A DNA stretch of 64,000 bases, taken from positions 30,364,746 through 30,428,745 of the forward strand of contig NC_092866.1 in the NCBI RefSeq assembly GCF_032062135.1, given 5' to 3'. Position numbers and translations under genes: made by a program. The notes below the pieces were generated by a model that was given only the letters and a program-made list of their open reading frames with translations, ran no database searches and was not told where the DNA came from. Shown in pieces: positions 11,979-24,050 of the stretch. How positions within the stretch are numbered: position 1 is the first letter of the stretch; every line of letters begins with the position of its first letter. This stretch comes from Pyxicephalus adspersus (lineage: Eukaryota; Chordata; Amphibia; Anura; Pyxicephalidae).

Positions 11979-12100
11979 GGGGTCTATTTATAAAGTAGTC
12001 AATATGACATTCCCTGAAACATTCCCTGGTGTAGAGAATCTTCCATGTATGTGAACGGCAACAAATAATTCAACAATTAAATGCTTTATAAATAGACCCA
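11979..12100. mobile_element. Short MITE with inverted ends
   Basis: The left end GGGTCTATTTATAAAG at 11980-11995 is the exact reverse complement of CTTTATAAATAGACCC at 12084-12099. The enclosed 90 bp has no coding content. This is the structure of a small nonautonomous inverted-repeat element within the PC intron; target duplication is not clear. Confidence 0.6.
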
Positions 12101-12326
12101 TAGGAATAAAAAGTAAATGTTTTGATACAGTTGATTTGCATAATATAGTAAATTACACTTTATACAGTTTATATATGTTATTTACATAAATCTAAGGAAC
12201 CTATTATTACAGTGAATAAGACAATCACTGAAACATTCCTTGGTTGCAGATCAATGACTGCCATTAAAACACACATTTTCCTAAACTAGATACAGGAACC
12301 CAACTAAACAATGATGTAAAAACATA

Positions 12327-12459
12327 GGGTCTGATTTATTAAAGCTCTCCTACACTGGAGAGGATACACTTTAATTGGTAAAGCTGGGGTCACCCAGCTT
12401 CACCGATAAAAGTGTATCCTTTCCAGCCTTAGAGATCTTTATTAAATAAGGCCCATAAC
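12327..12459. mobile_element. Foldback MITE, same family as 16376-16602
   Basis: It begins CTGATTTATTAAAGCTCTCC and closes with a near-complementary AGATCTTTATTAAATAAGGCC, with AGCTGGGGTCACCCAGCT at the centre. The same outer sequence occurs at 16376-16602, so this is a repeat family rather than a chance hairpin. The element is a shortened member of that family. Confidence 0.65.
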
Positions 12460-12469
12460 ATCTATTTAA

Positions 12470-12749
12470 CCTCCTTAGCGGTGTTCCTGAATATGGCTCT
12501 GGGTAGCTAAAAACATAAAAAAAAAAAAAATTTATTTGGTCCCATCCGTGTCCTCCGGCATCCTGACCGTCGGATCCCATCTGTCATTGGTGTCCTTTTC
12601 TTTCAATCTTCAGCCGGCGAATGCACTGACGTTCCCAGGGAGTTCCTGGTGACGTCGGCGCGTGCGTCGGTGTGTGGGTGAGGCGCGGCGGGAAATTTAA
12701 AATATTTTGTATTCAAAATAACTGTATTGAATCCAGTGGAAAGTAATAA

Positions 12750-12841
<92 letters not shown>

Positions 12842-13067
12842 TATGCTACTGTATAGTTATATTACAGGTTTCAGTATTTTTATGCGCCTTTGTTTTAACA
12901 GATTTTTGTGTTTTTTTTAAAGTTCATTATTAAATTTATTAATAATTGGATATATTTCCATGAGCTATTCCTAAGAATTATAGGCTTACAATGTAAAATA
13001 AATTTCCATGCAAAACAATGTACTGCTTTTGCATAAAAATACGGACATAATTAGACTGCCAGGGGGG
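12470..13067 (-). mobile_element. piggyBac-type MITE (TTAA target) with internal microsatellite
   Basis: It is flanked on both sides by TTAA (12466-12469 and 13068-13071). The right end read inward (CCCCCCTGGCAGTC) matches the ends at 20128 and 27129. The left end (CCTCCTTAGCGGTGTTCC) matches the opposite end of the small copy at 31837-32121. TTAA duplication is the signature of piggyBac transposases. The element sits in the PC intron between exons 10990-11135 and 14210-14375. Confidence 0.8.
12750..12838. repeat. (TA)n followed by (GA)n microsatellite
   Basis: About 57 bases of alternating TA with one interruption pass directly into about 16 GA units. It lies inside the MITE at 12470-13067. 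Confidence 0.95.
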
Positions 13068-13584
13068 TTAAAGTGAATTTTAAAATATATTCCAAATTTA
13101 TCTATTCATATTTGTGAGTGGAAAAAGTATAAGAGCCTTTATTTTCAATAATTGGCATGCCCCCTCTTGGGTAGCAATTAATGAAAAAATACAACACACA
13201 CACAATACATCACAACATTTCTAATAGAAACTTTCTTGTGCCTTCAATACTCTTTGGTGGAATGACTTGCACGTTTAGGTGATTGGCATGCCCTACTTAA
13301 TTTTGAGCTACAGTTCACAGATGGATATCCTACATTTCTTTCTGCAGAATTTGATATTACAATGAGGTAATTTAGAGCAGACAAAAGGGCCTAAAATCTA
13401 ATACTGTCACCAGTTTGACAAGGGTTCTATGCTGGAATGCAGTATTTGCCAAAAACTACTTTTTGCATAGTTGCGGCTTTCTCTTTGCACCCCTAATATA
13501 CACCTTACTTTGTTTTATTGTTCTCCTGGTGGTGGTTTTATTTTCACTGGCATTTGCAGTGCTAGGCCCAGATTAGCATTTTTT

Positions 13585-13645
13585 TACGTGGGTTCCCCTT
13601 GTGTCCTGCCTGAGATTCGAATCTGGGACCTAGCGCCTACACTGA
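13585..13645 (-). mobile_element. SINE head fragment (tRNA-related)
   Basis: On the minus strand this matches the tRNA-related head of the SINE at 56385-56727, including GATTCGAATCT, a good polymerase III B-box, followed by CAGGCAGGACAC. Only about 60 bp survive. Confidence 0.55.
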
Positions 13646-13794
13646 AGAAACACAAGGAGGTGCCCTGCTGTGCATTTTTTAGTTTGACACAAAGTATTAA
13701 CAAGAAGCAGATTTATGAACACTGCTTTCCTGAGTGGAACTGCCATTTGATGTGATATTCTCTTTGCTAATACATGGACAACATTTTAACTTAG

Positions 13795-13880
13795 ATAGAT
13801 AGACTTGTAAACCCTATGCACGGGGCTCAAATATATATATATATTTGAGCCCCGTGCATAGGGTTTACAAGTCTATCTAT
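13795..13880. repeat. Perfect 86-bp palindrome
   Basis: Bases 13795-13837 are the exact reverse complement of 13838-13880. The arms contain ATAGATAGACTTGTAAACCC and CACGGGGCTC, and the centre is an AT repeat with no spacer. No coding content. It may be a hairpin MITE or an inverted duplication, and lies in the PC intron. Confidence 0.95.
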
Positions 13881-14209
13881 TATAGATATATATATAGGCT
13901 AGTTTTATTTGTTGGTAAAGCTTCCCATCAAAGCTGGAAACTGCTATTTCCAAAGATGGTTCTGATAGGGTTGCCTTAGTACTCCAACAGTGACATAATA
14001 CCAGCTATAAGTTTTGGCTGATCACAATACTAGTCATTTTGAAAGATTTAAAGGTGCGTTAATAAACATGTATACATTTATCTACAGTCAGTAAAAAAAT
14101 AAACTTACTTCTAATAACAAGTACTGTACAGAATGAAAATATTCAGACACAGGAAATGTGTTTATGTACTAATGTGAATAAACACCTTCTCATCTTTGAT
14201 CATTCTTAC

Positions 14210-14375
14210 CAGCACTTATTGCAATAGCTCGTGCTTCCACTTTATCACCCATTTTACGCACAACCTCAGGTGTGGGTCCAATGAATCGTACACCAGCATC
14301 TGCACAAGCTTGTGCAAAATCAGAACGCTCAGACAGGAAGCCATAACCAGGATGAACAGCATCCACTTCATTTTC
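14210..14375 (-). CDS. PC: Pyruvate carboxylase, third coding exon
   Basis: Encodes [20 protein letters not shown], then [20 protein letters not shown] and [17 protein letters not shown], characteristic of the biotin carboxylase N-terminal subdomain of vertebrate PC (HPGYGFLSE is strongly conserved across biotin carboxylases). The acceptor ...TTCTAAG precedes 14375 and the donor GTAAGA follows 14210. At 166 bp it enters in phase 0 and leaves one base of a Gly codon completed by the exon at 11135. Residues are about 108-163. Confidence 0.98.
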
Positions 14376-16158
14376 CTTAGAATTAAAACACAAGGAAAAC
14401 GTTAAGTCTACATTTTGTGGAATTTAACCAAGTTTTATTTTTAATTGCAGACCTTTTTAATGAGAAATTATGTTAAGTGCCATTTCTGACCTGGTTCTGA
14501 ATAATCCTCCCTGCACTGTGTTCCAATCCTCTGTCTATAATACTTGCTGAATTACGGACCCAGTACAGTACAGTATGCAGTTTCAGTGTTCAGCTAATTG
14601 CTACCCAACTTGCAACACAGCTACATGTTTATAACAAGTATGTGACTAAAACTTCTAAATCAGCTTTAAATTCAAGCAATTATCATTCTTTACAATAAAT
14701 TCAACATTGGCAGTTCACATAATATTTCAGTAGTAGGTCCCTTTTTTGTTTATGTCAAAAAGTGAAGCAGCATCATTTAAAAAGATTGTTTTATTACAAA
14801 CATGTAAACAATAACTAATATATACAACTACATCTAAACAAGAAACTTTATTGGTACCTAAATAAAATTGTCAACTTTATATGCAAAAAATATTTTATCT
14901 TGATCCATTAAAAACAAAAGTAACAATCTTTTTTTTTAGCAATGCCAACTGATGTTTTATGTTATTACCACCTCCAGGAATATCAACCCTTTTACGCATC
15001 TTTGTGTCATCAGGAAAAAGTTACTTTACCCAAACCTTCAATGATATAACTTACATATAACAAATAGGATAGATAGAATATGACCTAGTACACAGCTTTG
15101 TAATAAACCACTAGTGACTAGTCTCTGTTTCCAATAAACTTTATTTACAACTGTACTGTGATATATTCTTTAGACAATGAAAGAATGAGAAAAAGACAGG
15201 GATTTTTTGGCCTACAAGTTAATTATGTTTTGATATGGTATGTCATACATAATTACATAGCAATCATGTTTCATGTAATCAATTCCGCTGTATTATAACG
15301 GGTTTGAGATATCGATGTTAGACAATATTCAAAAATATACAAAAATCAAATCAACCTACATTTACCATTTACCTACAAACTAAAACAGAGACAGATTATC
15401 CTATTTGAATTTATGCTTTAGACAAGTGGTTATCCAGTGAATACCCCAGGGTAAATGCTGGCTTCTAAAATTTTTATAAGATCATTATAAGGAACTGTAT
15501 GAAATGCTTTGGTGAAATCAAAATATTTCCACAGCACAAATCTGACATGCTCTACCCTTAGTAGTCATGCTGCTTTGGGCCCAGAAAGCTGGGTATGAGG
15601 AGTACATGAGATTGATACATTTTGTTAAGTGTCCAAAATTTAAGATAAATTGTGTTCTTAGAGCTTGTTATCCCTTAGTTTCAAGTTACAAAAACACCTT
15701 TTGATATCACTGTGTATAATGTTACTATGTGACTATAATTACGAATTGTAGTCACCGTCAACTTGCAGGGAAATTCAATTAGGTTTAGTACATAGTATGT
15801 AACAAGGTTAGCAAATTGAGAGAAGAGGGCAATATGGTGTGGTGTGGTGTCATCAGATTCTCAGAAATGTGGAAAATAGGTTATTCTTGGAAAGCTGACT
15901 AAACCCTTGCCAGGATTTGGAACACAAACATTTAGTACCACTATGGAAACTCAGCTCTGGTGAACACATTGCAGGAGAGAAGGCTGTGCTAGAATTGCTG
16001 GTGATTCTTTTGCCACAGCCTGTGTGATATGATGCAACACAAATTAAATAAAATTTGCTACTTATGTGATAATCAGTAATTTTTTTATTTTAAACCTGTT
16101 TAGTGGTTAAACTTCTGCATCAGAGACTGACAGCCTTTTCACTACAGACCTAGTTTAA
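14376..16158. other. PC intron, nothing recognised
   Basis: AT-rich intron sequence between the second and third coding exons. No exon, repeat protein or clear MITE boundary was identified on either strand. Confidence 0.5.
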
Positions 16159-16346
16159 CCCCCCTAGCATTTTAATTCTGTCTTTATTTCTATGCAAAAA
16201 GCGTTACATTTTTTTTTGCATGGAAATTTATTTTACATAGTAGGCTATAATTGTTAATATTAAATATATTTATTAAGTGACCCCGAGTGTGACTTTCTGC
16301 AAAAAAAAAACACCCCGAATCACACTCGGGATTACCCTCAGGAGGG
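16159..16346 (+). mobile_element. piggyBac-type MITE, 188 bp
   Basis: TTAA at 16155-16158 and 16347-16350 brackets the element. The left end (CCCCCCTAGCATTTTAATTC) closely matches the piggyBac end at 27129. The right end holds an internal hairpin: CCCCGAGTGTGA near 16281 pairs with TCACACTCGGG near 16319, with an A-rich loop. It belongs to the same family as the copies at 12470, 20128 and 31837. Confidence 0.85.
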
Positions 16347-16375
16347 TTAAAGTGCCAGTGACTAAAGAGCCACTA

Positions 16376-16602
16376 GGCCTAATTTATTAAAGCTCTCCAA
16401 GGCTGGAGAGAATACACTTTTTATCAGTGAAGTTGGGTAATTCAGCAAACCTGGAATGGATTTCTTAAAAGTCATTTGCTTTTTGTTAGAAAATGTTTTC
16501 AATACTAGACCAGATCCATTCCAGGTTTGCTGGATTACCCAGGTTCACTGATGAAAGCGTATTCTCTTCAGCCTTTGAGAGCTTTAATAAATCAGGGCCA
16601 CT
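16376..16602. mobile_element. Long hairpin (foldback) MITE
   Basis: GGCCTAATTTATTAAAGCTC at the left is mirrored by GAGCTTTAATAAATCAGGGCC at the right. The two arms remain complementary inward (AACCTGGAATGGAT against ATCCATTCCAGGTT) around a central non-complementary 50 bp. The arms are about 85 bp. There is no coding capacity. A related shorter copy is at 12327-12459. Confidence 0.85.
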
Positions 16603-16719
16603 TAGTTTTAGCTGGCTAGTTAAAAAAAAAAAACACACTTTTCTCATCATCAAATTTTTGCATCATCAAACATTACAAAGCATAGCAAAGTTTGTTTTCA
16701 CTACAATTTTTTGTATAAA

Positions 16720-18415
16720 TGTGTTTTTATTGAGGTTTTTACATTTAAAAAAGGTGCAATACCAAGAAATACACATAAAGAACAAAGAAGGAACAACAGT
16801 TTAAACACTATATAACTGTGATCTAACACAAGGCAGTTTACATTGGTTGTAGCCTGTGCAACAAGACATTCACTTCTAACAAATAGTGGTCATTATTTAA
16901 CATGTCATTATAATTCAGCTGTTAGTTATTAAACTTGCTTCTTCATAGGTTACAATCTGCCTTATTTAAAACTGGGGAAAGCCAAAAAGAAAAGACAAAC
17001 AACGAGGATACAATAATTAAAGTAATTATAGTTACCATAACACAATTAAGTAGTGGGAAGGGGGAAAGAAAGAAAACGGTAGGAGGTGGAAAGGGATGGG
17101 ATGGGTCTTGGGTCAGTCTGGGTAGTTATCTCCCAGTCCACCCCTACTACATTTTATATGGGGCATGGCCAGTTATAATCACGTATCATGTGCACCAAGT
17201 TGAGTCACCAAATAGGTGTCCCATGGGGCCCAGATCTTATTAGACTTGTCCAGCTGGTCATACATCCTTGCTTTCAGTTGCTCCATAAGTTGTACATCCT
17301 GGATACAGCTAATCAGGGCAGACTGGGTGGGGGTGGGGGGTGACTTTCAGCTCTTGGCTAATAAACATCTGGCTGCTGTGAGTATATTCGTCATCAGGCA
17401 TTTATTGGGCTTGGAGAGCTAACAAACAGGTAGCACAAAAAAGTGGGTCAGGAGATCTAATAGAATGGGTACCTCTAATATCGCTTCAAGAAGGTTATCA
17501 ACCAGTCACTAACAGGGGACTATACATGGGCACATCCAAAAGATATGATTCATGGCACCCCAAAACCGCATCACCATCAAAGGTTACTTGTAGTTTGAAA
17601 TATATTATGAAGTACCTCTAGAGTTAGGTACCAATGCTTAAGAATCTTATTTTCCTTGTATATGGTACATAAAGAGCTTTTCTGAGCCTGTTGCTAAATG
17701 ATTTTCTATAACTCCTCTGGAAGCTCCCTCCTCAAAACCAGCTCCCACCTTTGCATATCATTATTTTGGGTTAAGTGGTTCTAACTGCAGTATCCCATAA
17801 TCAGACTCCTTTGCAATGGTCCTCCTATACAAATTCTCTCAAAGGAGGTGGGAGATGGAAACACCAGATCTTTTGTTAAGGTCTGAGCATAATGCCTAAT
17901 CTGCAAATATTTATAAAATGTGATCCTAGCAGCCTCAAACTTCTGTTGTATCTCCTGAAGTAAACATTCTGAAATGACAGAAGTCTTCTTGAACAGGAAT
18001 TGACAATCTTCCCATAATGAAAGAGTGAGCTATCATGCCATGGGCCGACCATAGGACGTGTGTTACTATTGGGGATTTCTGGCATGTAAAGGAAAGATGT
18101 GAGTAAAGAGGCTATGGACGCCAGGTTAAACCTACTTTTACAGTGTAACCAGATGTGCCTAGTGAACTGTATTGGGGCTAACAAAGTGGATTCTGGAGCC
18201 TGACTTGGGGAGCTCCACAGCATAGAGCTTGGGTGAATTGGTGCCACCCATAATTATTCTAGTTCTGTTCAATGATTAAAAGACTGCAGGGTTGTCCAAG
18301 ACGTTAGAAGTCTGAAGTGCGAGGCGCAGTAATATTTACAAAAATCTGGGACTACCAAACCCCCAGTTCACATAATGGACTGGCGATACTGCCCCTATTG
18401 GGAACCTATGATTTA
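16720..18415 (-). mobile_element. 5'-truncated L1 relic in PC intron
   Basis: Minus-strand LINE end. From about 18400 inward the frames resemble the ORF2 region after RT (GLVVPDFCKYYCA near 18345), then WLHCKSRFNLASIASLLTSF and MPEIP further on, with frameshifts. The low-coordinate end at about 16720 is T-rich (poly-A side), as expected for a minus-strand insertion. It inserted in the same orientation as PC transcription. It contains G-rich tracts on the plus strand at 17041-17110 and 17316-17340. Confidence 0.7.
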
Positions 18416-20127
<1,712 letters not shown>

Positions 20128-20492
20128 CCCCCCTGGCGGTCTGATTATGTCCGTATTTTTTGTCAATATCGGTACATTGTTTTGCATAGAAGTTTGTTGT
20201 TTAATTTTTTAGGCCTGTAATTCCTAGGAATAACTCCCAGGTATGGTTAGTTTAAAACACAAATCATAAATTAAAATATGTTAAATAATTATAAAAATTA
20301 ATTTGAAAAATTAATGAATCCAATAATTTTATTAAAAATGAAAACTTTTTTTTTTAATTTGTCCAAACAAAGGTACAATAATAGAAAAAACTTTTAGATT
20401 TTTTATTTGGATTTATTTTTTATAACTATCACTGTGATCAATGTTTTAAAAATTTCCCACCAAGCCATGCCCTACCGAGCGTACCGACGCTT
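20128..20492 (+). mobile_element. piggyBac-type MITE, one end missing
   Basis: The left end follows TTAA at 20124-20127 and reads CCCCCCTGGCGGTCTGATT, matching the right end of the copy at 12470-13067 in reverse. It also shares the AATTCCTAGGAATAACTCCC block with the transposon at 27129. Similarity continues to about 20490 (AAATTTCCCACC...CCGACGC) and then stops with no second TIR. The end lies about 66 bp from the splice donor of the first PC coding exon. Confidence 0.7.
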
Positions 20493-20558
20493 TAAGCATC
20501 ACATTAAATTAAACTGCATTTTGTCAACATTTTATTTGTTTTACACCCTTATAATTAC

Positions 20559-20694
20559 CTCGATTGGCAACCAACACTTTCTTGATAGGTTTGTACTCCA
20601 CACGTTGAGTGCTCTGACAAGCCACATTCAGCACAGATAGCCGTTTAACACCGAGGAAGGTTAAACCTCCTTTAACAAAACGAAGCTGCAACAT
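20559..20694 (-). CDS. PC: Pyruvate carboxylase, first coding exon (start codon)
   Basis: From ATG at 20694-20692 it encodes MLQLRFVKGGLTFLGVKRLS, then VLNVACQSTQRVEYKPIKKV and LVANRG. The mammalian protein starts M-L-K-F-R-T-V-H-G-G-L-R and continues to EYKPIKKVMVANRG, so both ends correspond. The first 30 or so residues are basic and lack acidic residues, fitting a mitochondrial presequence; VANRGE opens the biotin carboxylase domain. TTTCCCTTTTAG lies directly before the ATG, a strong acceptor, so a 5' UTR exon lies upstream. The donor is GTAATT after 20559. At 136 bp it ends one base into a Gly codon completed at 18928. Confidence 0.96.
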
Positions 20695-21949
20695 CTAAAA
20701 GGGAAACATAGGATATAATGGTCACATAAATGTTTTGGCTAGCAACAGGTTTTGTTTTACTATGTATTACTACCATTATAAAATAAACCTTGATAGTTTA
20801 CATGCAACCCTTTTAAGAGACTCATTTAGCTCCAGTGCATTTGCATTCAGAATGGCAGGTGGGGGCAGCACAAAGTAAACCAAAAGTGAATTCCAATTGT
20901 TTCAAAACATTTGTTCTTTAATCATTATTAGTGTTTTAACCTAAAAAAAAATTCCAAAGCTTTAGCTTTAATGAACACCTAGTTTAAATGTGCTTAGTCA
21001 AGAATGATAAAAGCAGAACTTGAGGCAAATAATCTACATGGATTTTGTATATACCATAAAATCTTCTTTGGAATCCATTTCAGAAAAGGACACAACTTTT
21101 CTTCATTGTAAACCAGTGGTTATACTTTCAACTACAAGATGGTTGGACACTAGGAACAAAACTATGGGCTAGATTCTGGGGGCCATAACTACTTCCATAG
21201 TTAGCCTGCTGAACTAATTATGGCAATAAATTCCGCAAGACGGGATTATTCTGCATCATTCAATAAAGTACAAGAAAGGGATTGCTCAGTAAGTACACAA
21301 ATTCTATTTTTCCTTTCATTCATTGAAAGGAAAACAGTACTTTTTTTTTTTTTTTTTTTTATAAACATGTGATGTCCCCAAGCATTGGAACCTTTTAGTG
21401 CGGATTTCAAAAATGTGAATAAAAAAATTAAACCAATGCCTACACATTCATTTTTTGAAACTTGGTGAAAGTGGGAGCTGAAGCACCTAAAAAAACAGCA
21501 AGCCAACATCTCCATTCAAATGAAAGCTAAAGGTGAAAAGATATTTGCCTGATCACAACCTTCTTCTTGCCAGGCAGTAAAAAGATGTCTTTACAGGACA
21601 GTACAAAAAGCTCTAAAACCCTCATTATACAAGGAAAGCTACCTTGTGGGGAAGACAAGGGATGCCCTCAATTGACTCAAAAAGAGGCCTTTGAAGAACA
21701 ATCCAGAAAAGCTGAAACCCTACAGTTAACTGTCAGTGAGTGAATGCATGAAAAAAGTCTGATTCAGAAATAGGAACAGACCAGACTGACCTTTGGTGGA
21801 GGATCCACTCCTGACTGAATATAAAGAAATCCTACCCAGTGAAAGGAAACAAGGGTAAAAAAGCAGAATTTTTTCACAACTAAAGTTACCATACCATGCA
21901 AATTTTAAGCATGGTAGGAATCAAAGTATCCATGATTCCTCTTTCTTTC
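20695..21949. other. PC 5' intron, nothing recognised
   Basis: Presumed intron separating the start-codon exon from an unseen 5' UTR exon. A T-run occurs at 21341-21360. No promoter, CpG island or second gene is visible. Confidence 0.45.
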
Positions 21950-22188
21950 AGCACACTGGGCTTTACCAGCCATGAAGTTAAAGCCTTTGACCAAGAAGTA
22001 AGATTGGATTGCCCAGATCTACTGTCCTAAAACCAATCTTACTTCTTGGTCAAAGGCTTTAACTTCATGGCTGGTAAAACCCAGTGCTATGCCGACCTAA
22101 TCCATCTACATGTTTGCACCCTGGATTGCCCACATCTACTGTCCTAAAACCAGAGTCCAAACATGTAGATGGATTAGGCTGGCATAGC
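21950..22188. repeat. Twin adjacent hairpins sharing one apical sequence
   Basis: Hairpin 1 has arms 21950-22007 and 22033-22088, about 55 paired bases with one substitution and one 2-nt indel. Hairpin 2 has arms 22086-22124 and 22150-22188, with its outer 31 bp paired except two bases. The stems are unrelated, but the apical sequences 22006-22035 and 22123-22152 are 29/30 identical (GGATTGCCCA then CATCTACTGTCC or GATCTACTGTCC). No coding capacity. Confidence 0.95.
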
Positions 22189-23969
22189 AACCCCTATGGG
22201 CCAACGCTGGGGTTATCAATCTTCAGAATATCCTCTACTTTGATGAGTTAGTATAATAACTCCAGATAAGTCTGATTAGTAGTATTTTCTGCAGACTGGC
22301 AATTTAAGCATGATATTTTGCACATCTTGACAAAAAACAGGTTCATGTGGGGCATCAAAATGCCAAGTTTACCTCATACAAAGTTGATCACCAGAACCAA
22401 TTGACCCACGCATTAATAACTGTGCATACTTCATGTCTTGTCTTGCCCTATCAATCAGTAAAAGTTTGTGTAAGACGAAGGACAAAACAGTGACAAATAC
22501 AAGGGATGGGAAAGTAATTTTAGTTTTTTGTCTGCACAGTATTAAAGGAAAGGGGCATCTTACAACAAAATAGTAGTGGTCATGGGCTAGAGCAGACAAT
22601 GACTAAACCTAATTGTAATGCTATAAAACTATATATCTCAAAAGGAAGAAGACTGTTTCCCTCTGCTTTGTTACAAGGGCAAGTGATTGAAAGTTGTCCA
22701 GAGTATCTTTCTCATTACCAGAGGTTAGGTATTTGAAAAAAAAGGGGGGGGACCCCTAACTAAAAGCTGAACACTACATTACTACCTAAAATGGAAAGGG
22801 GTGTTTACTATCAATTTATAGTAAACAACTCAACCTGTGACCATAAATTTAAAGAGGGCACTACACTGACCAGGAATATAAAAGGGTACACTACACTAAC
22901 AACCTGTGTAACAGGGTAAACTACAATAATGGTTTTCTGGACATTTTCACATTGCCCTTTATTAACTGTATAAAGATAATGGGCTGTGCAGCTCAGCCTC
23001 TTCCCATTCTCTTATTTCTGTGCAGTGTGGTCACTGATAACAGTAGAAGAACCGGGCTATACAATTCAACTGGCTAGGCCTTTTTCCCTCCCTTTATCAT
23101 ATATGCCATTCCTATTCTTCTCACAAACTGTGTTCTTTTCTTTTGCTGTTTAGTGCTGGGTCATTAAGCAGCAGATAAATGGGAAGGAAGGGGACCAGCA
23201 GAGTAGTTGGTGCTGGGAAGCAAAATAAAAGGTCTGCTTTTCTGCTAGCTCACAGGGAAGTGGCAGGTCCAAGGCTCCTTAACAGCACCCTGACTGTCAA
23301 GGCTGCATTCCACATATGATTACAAGCTCAAAGAGCTAGCAACAACAATTTCATAGCAAAATGAGTGCCATGTAATTTAAGTGCTGATTTATTTGTTATT
23401 GGTGGCTGGAGTTTAGATTAAAATGTATGTGATGCCTAACCCTTCTAGGAAATGTTCAGATTAGTGCTTTGTGCAGGTGGTTTTAACACTTGCAAAAAAT
23501 ATTTACATTAGGTTTAGGAATGGGTCAGGTAATTGTATACAGTGTTCAGGGGGAGGTTTGCAACCTCTATAGACTTCAAACTCTGCAGTCTGCAAATGCT
23601 TACAAACACGTGTGCAAGCATTGAGTGTTTGCAATACTAGGATTAAGTATAAAACGTGGTAATCTGAGAATCTCTAGTAAAAAGTAGTCGTGCCTATACC
23701 CTGATGATATTGACAAAGGTAAATAAAAAAGAGAGATAAAGCCAGGATATTTTTAAATGGCAGTGTATTAAAGAAAAGAAATATAACAAATGAATGTACA
23801 ATGTTTCCATCAGTTAGAATATACACACTTCATTGCTTAGGTTGGTAACAGCAAGAAAAGTATCTATAGTGCAAGCACCCCTGCTAAGTAACACAGAAGG
23901 GGGTGGTGTTTGAGCTAATTAACTAGACAAATAATCTCTAAGAAAAATAACAGCACTTAATGGTTTGTT
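22189..23969. other. Unclassified noncoding sequence
   Basis: No gene. At 22850-22940 three degenerate copies of an approximately 30-bp unit starting GGG(C/TA)ACTACACT follow one another. From about 23690 the sequence may be the 5' flank or pseudo-LTR of the Penelope-like element that continues after 25717. Confidence 0.35.
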
Positions 23970-24010
23970 GTTCTGACAGGTTTTGCCTCTGGGAGATTCA
24001 TCAGTAGTTG
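23970..24010 (-). ncRNA. Hammerhead-like motif relic
   Basis: On the minus strand CTGATGA is intact, followed by a spacer able to pair (TCTCCCAGAGG) and then CAAAACCTGTC where a hammerhead has CGAAAC...GTC. The single G-to-A change in the second core box is what CpG decay would give. It lies upstream of the Penelope-like RT at 26290, and such retroelements are known to carry hammerheads in their pseudo-LTRs. Confidence 0.45.
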
Positions 24011-24050
24011 GGGTGCTGGCTGCGTATAAACACGTCATATATGGTACATA

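Larger units (their letters stand above)
13068..14209. other. PC intron
   Basis: Noncoding intron apart from the SINE fragment at 13585-13645 and the palindrome at 13795-13880. A possible ORF at 13471-13755 overlaps the SINE fragment and has no recognisable domain. Confidence 0.5.

Noticed and set aside
12727..12933. ORF reading a Tyr-Ile then Arg-Glu repeat.
   Set aside because: It is only the translated TA/GA microsatellite.
17392..17430. CTGATGA on the minus strand as another hammerhead.
   Set aside because: No GAAA box or cleavage triplet at suitable distance.
20128..20694. Idea that the TTAA MITE captured the PC first coding exon, since GGAAGGTTAA occurs inside the exon at 20655-20664.
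   Set aside because: The exon codes for a presequence collinear with mammalian PC and has normal splice sites. MITE similarity ends near 20492, so the TTAA in the exon is coincidence.
21950..22188. Twin hairpins as a sequencing-adapter artefact.
   Set aside because: The apical sequence does not match adapters I know, and the arms carry independent differences, which a read-through artefact would not. Not fully excluded, hence the long-read check.
22850..22940. Possible CRISPR-like array of GGGTACACTACACT units.
   Set aside because: The units are degenerate, adjacent without unique spacers, and the genome is a vertebrate.
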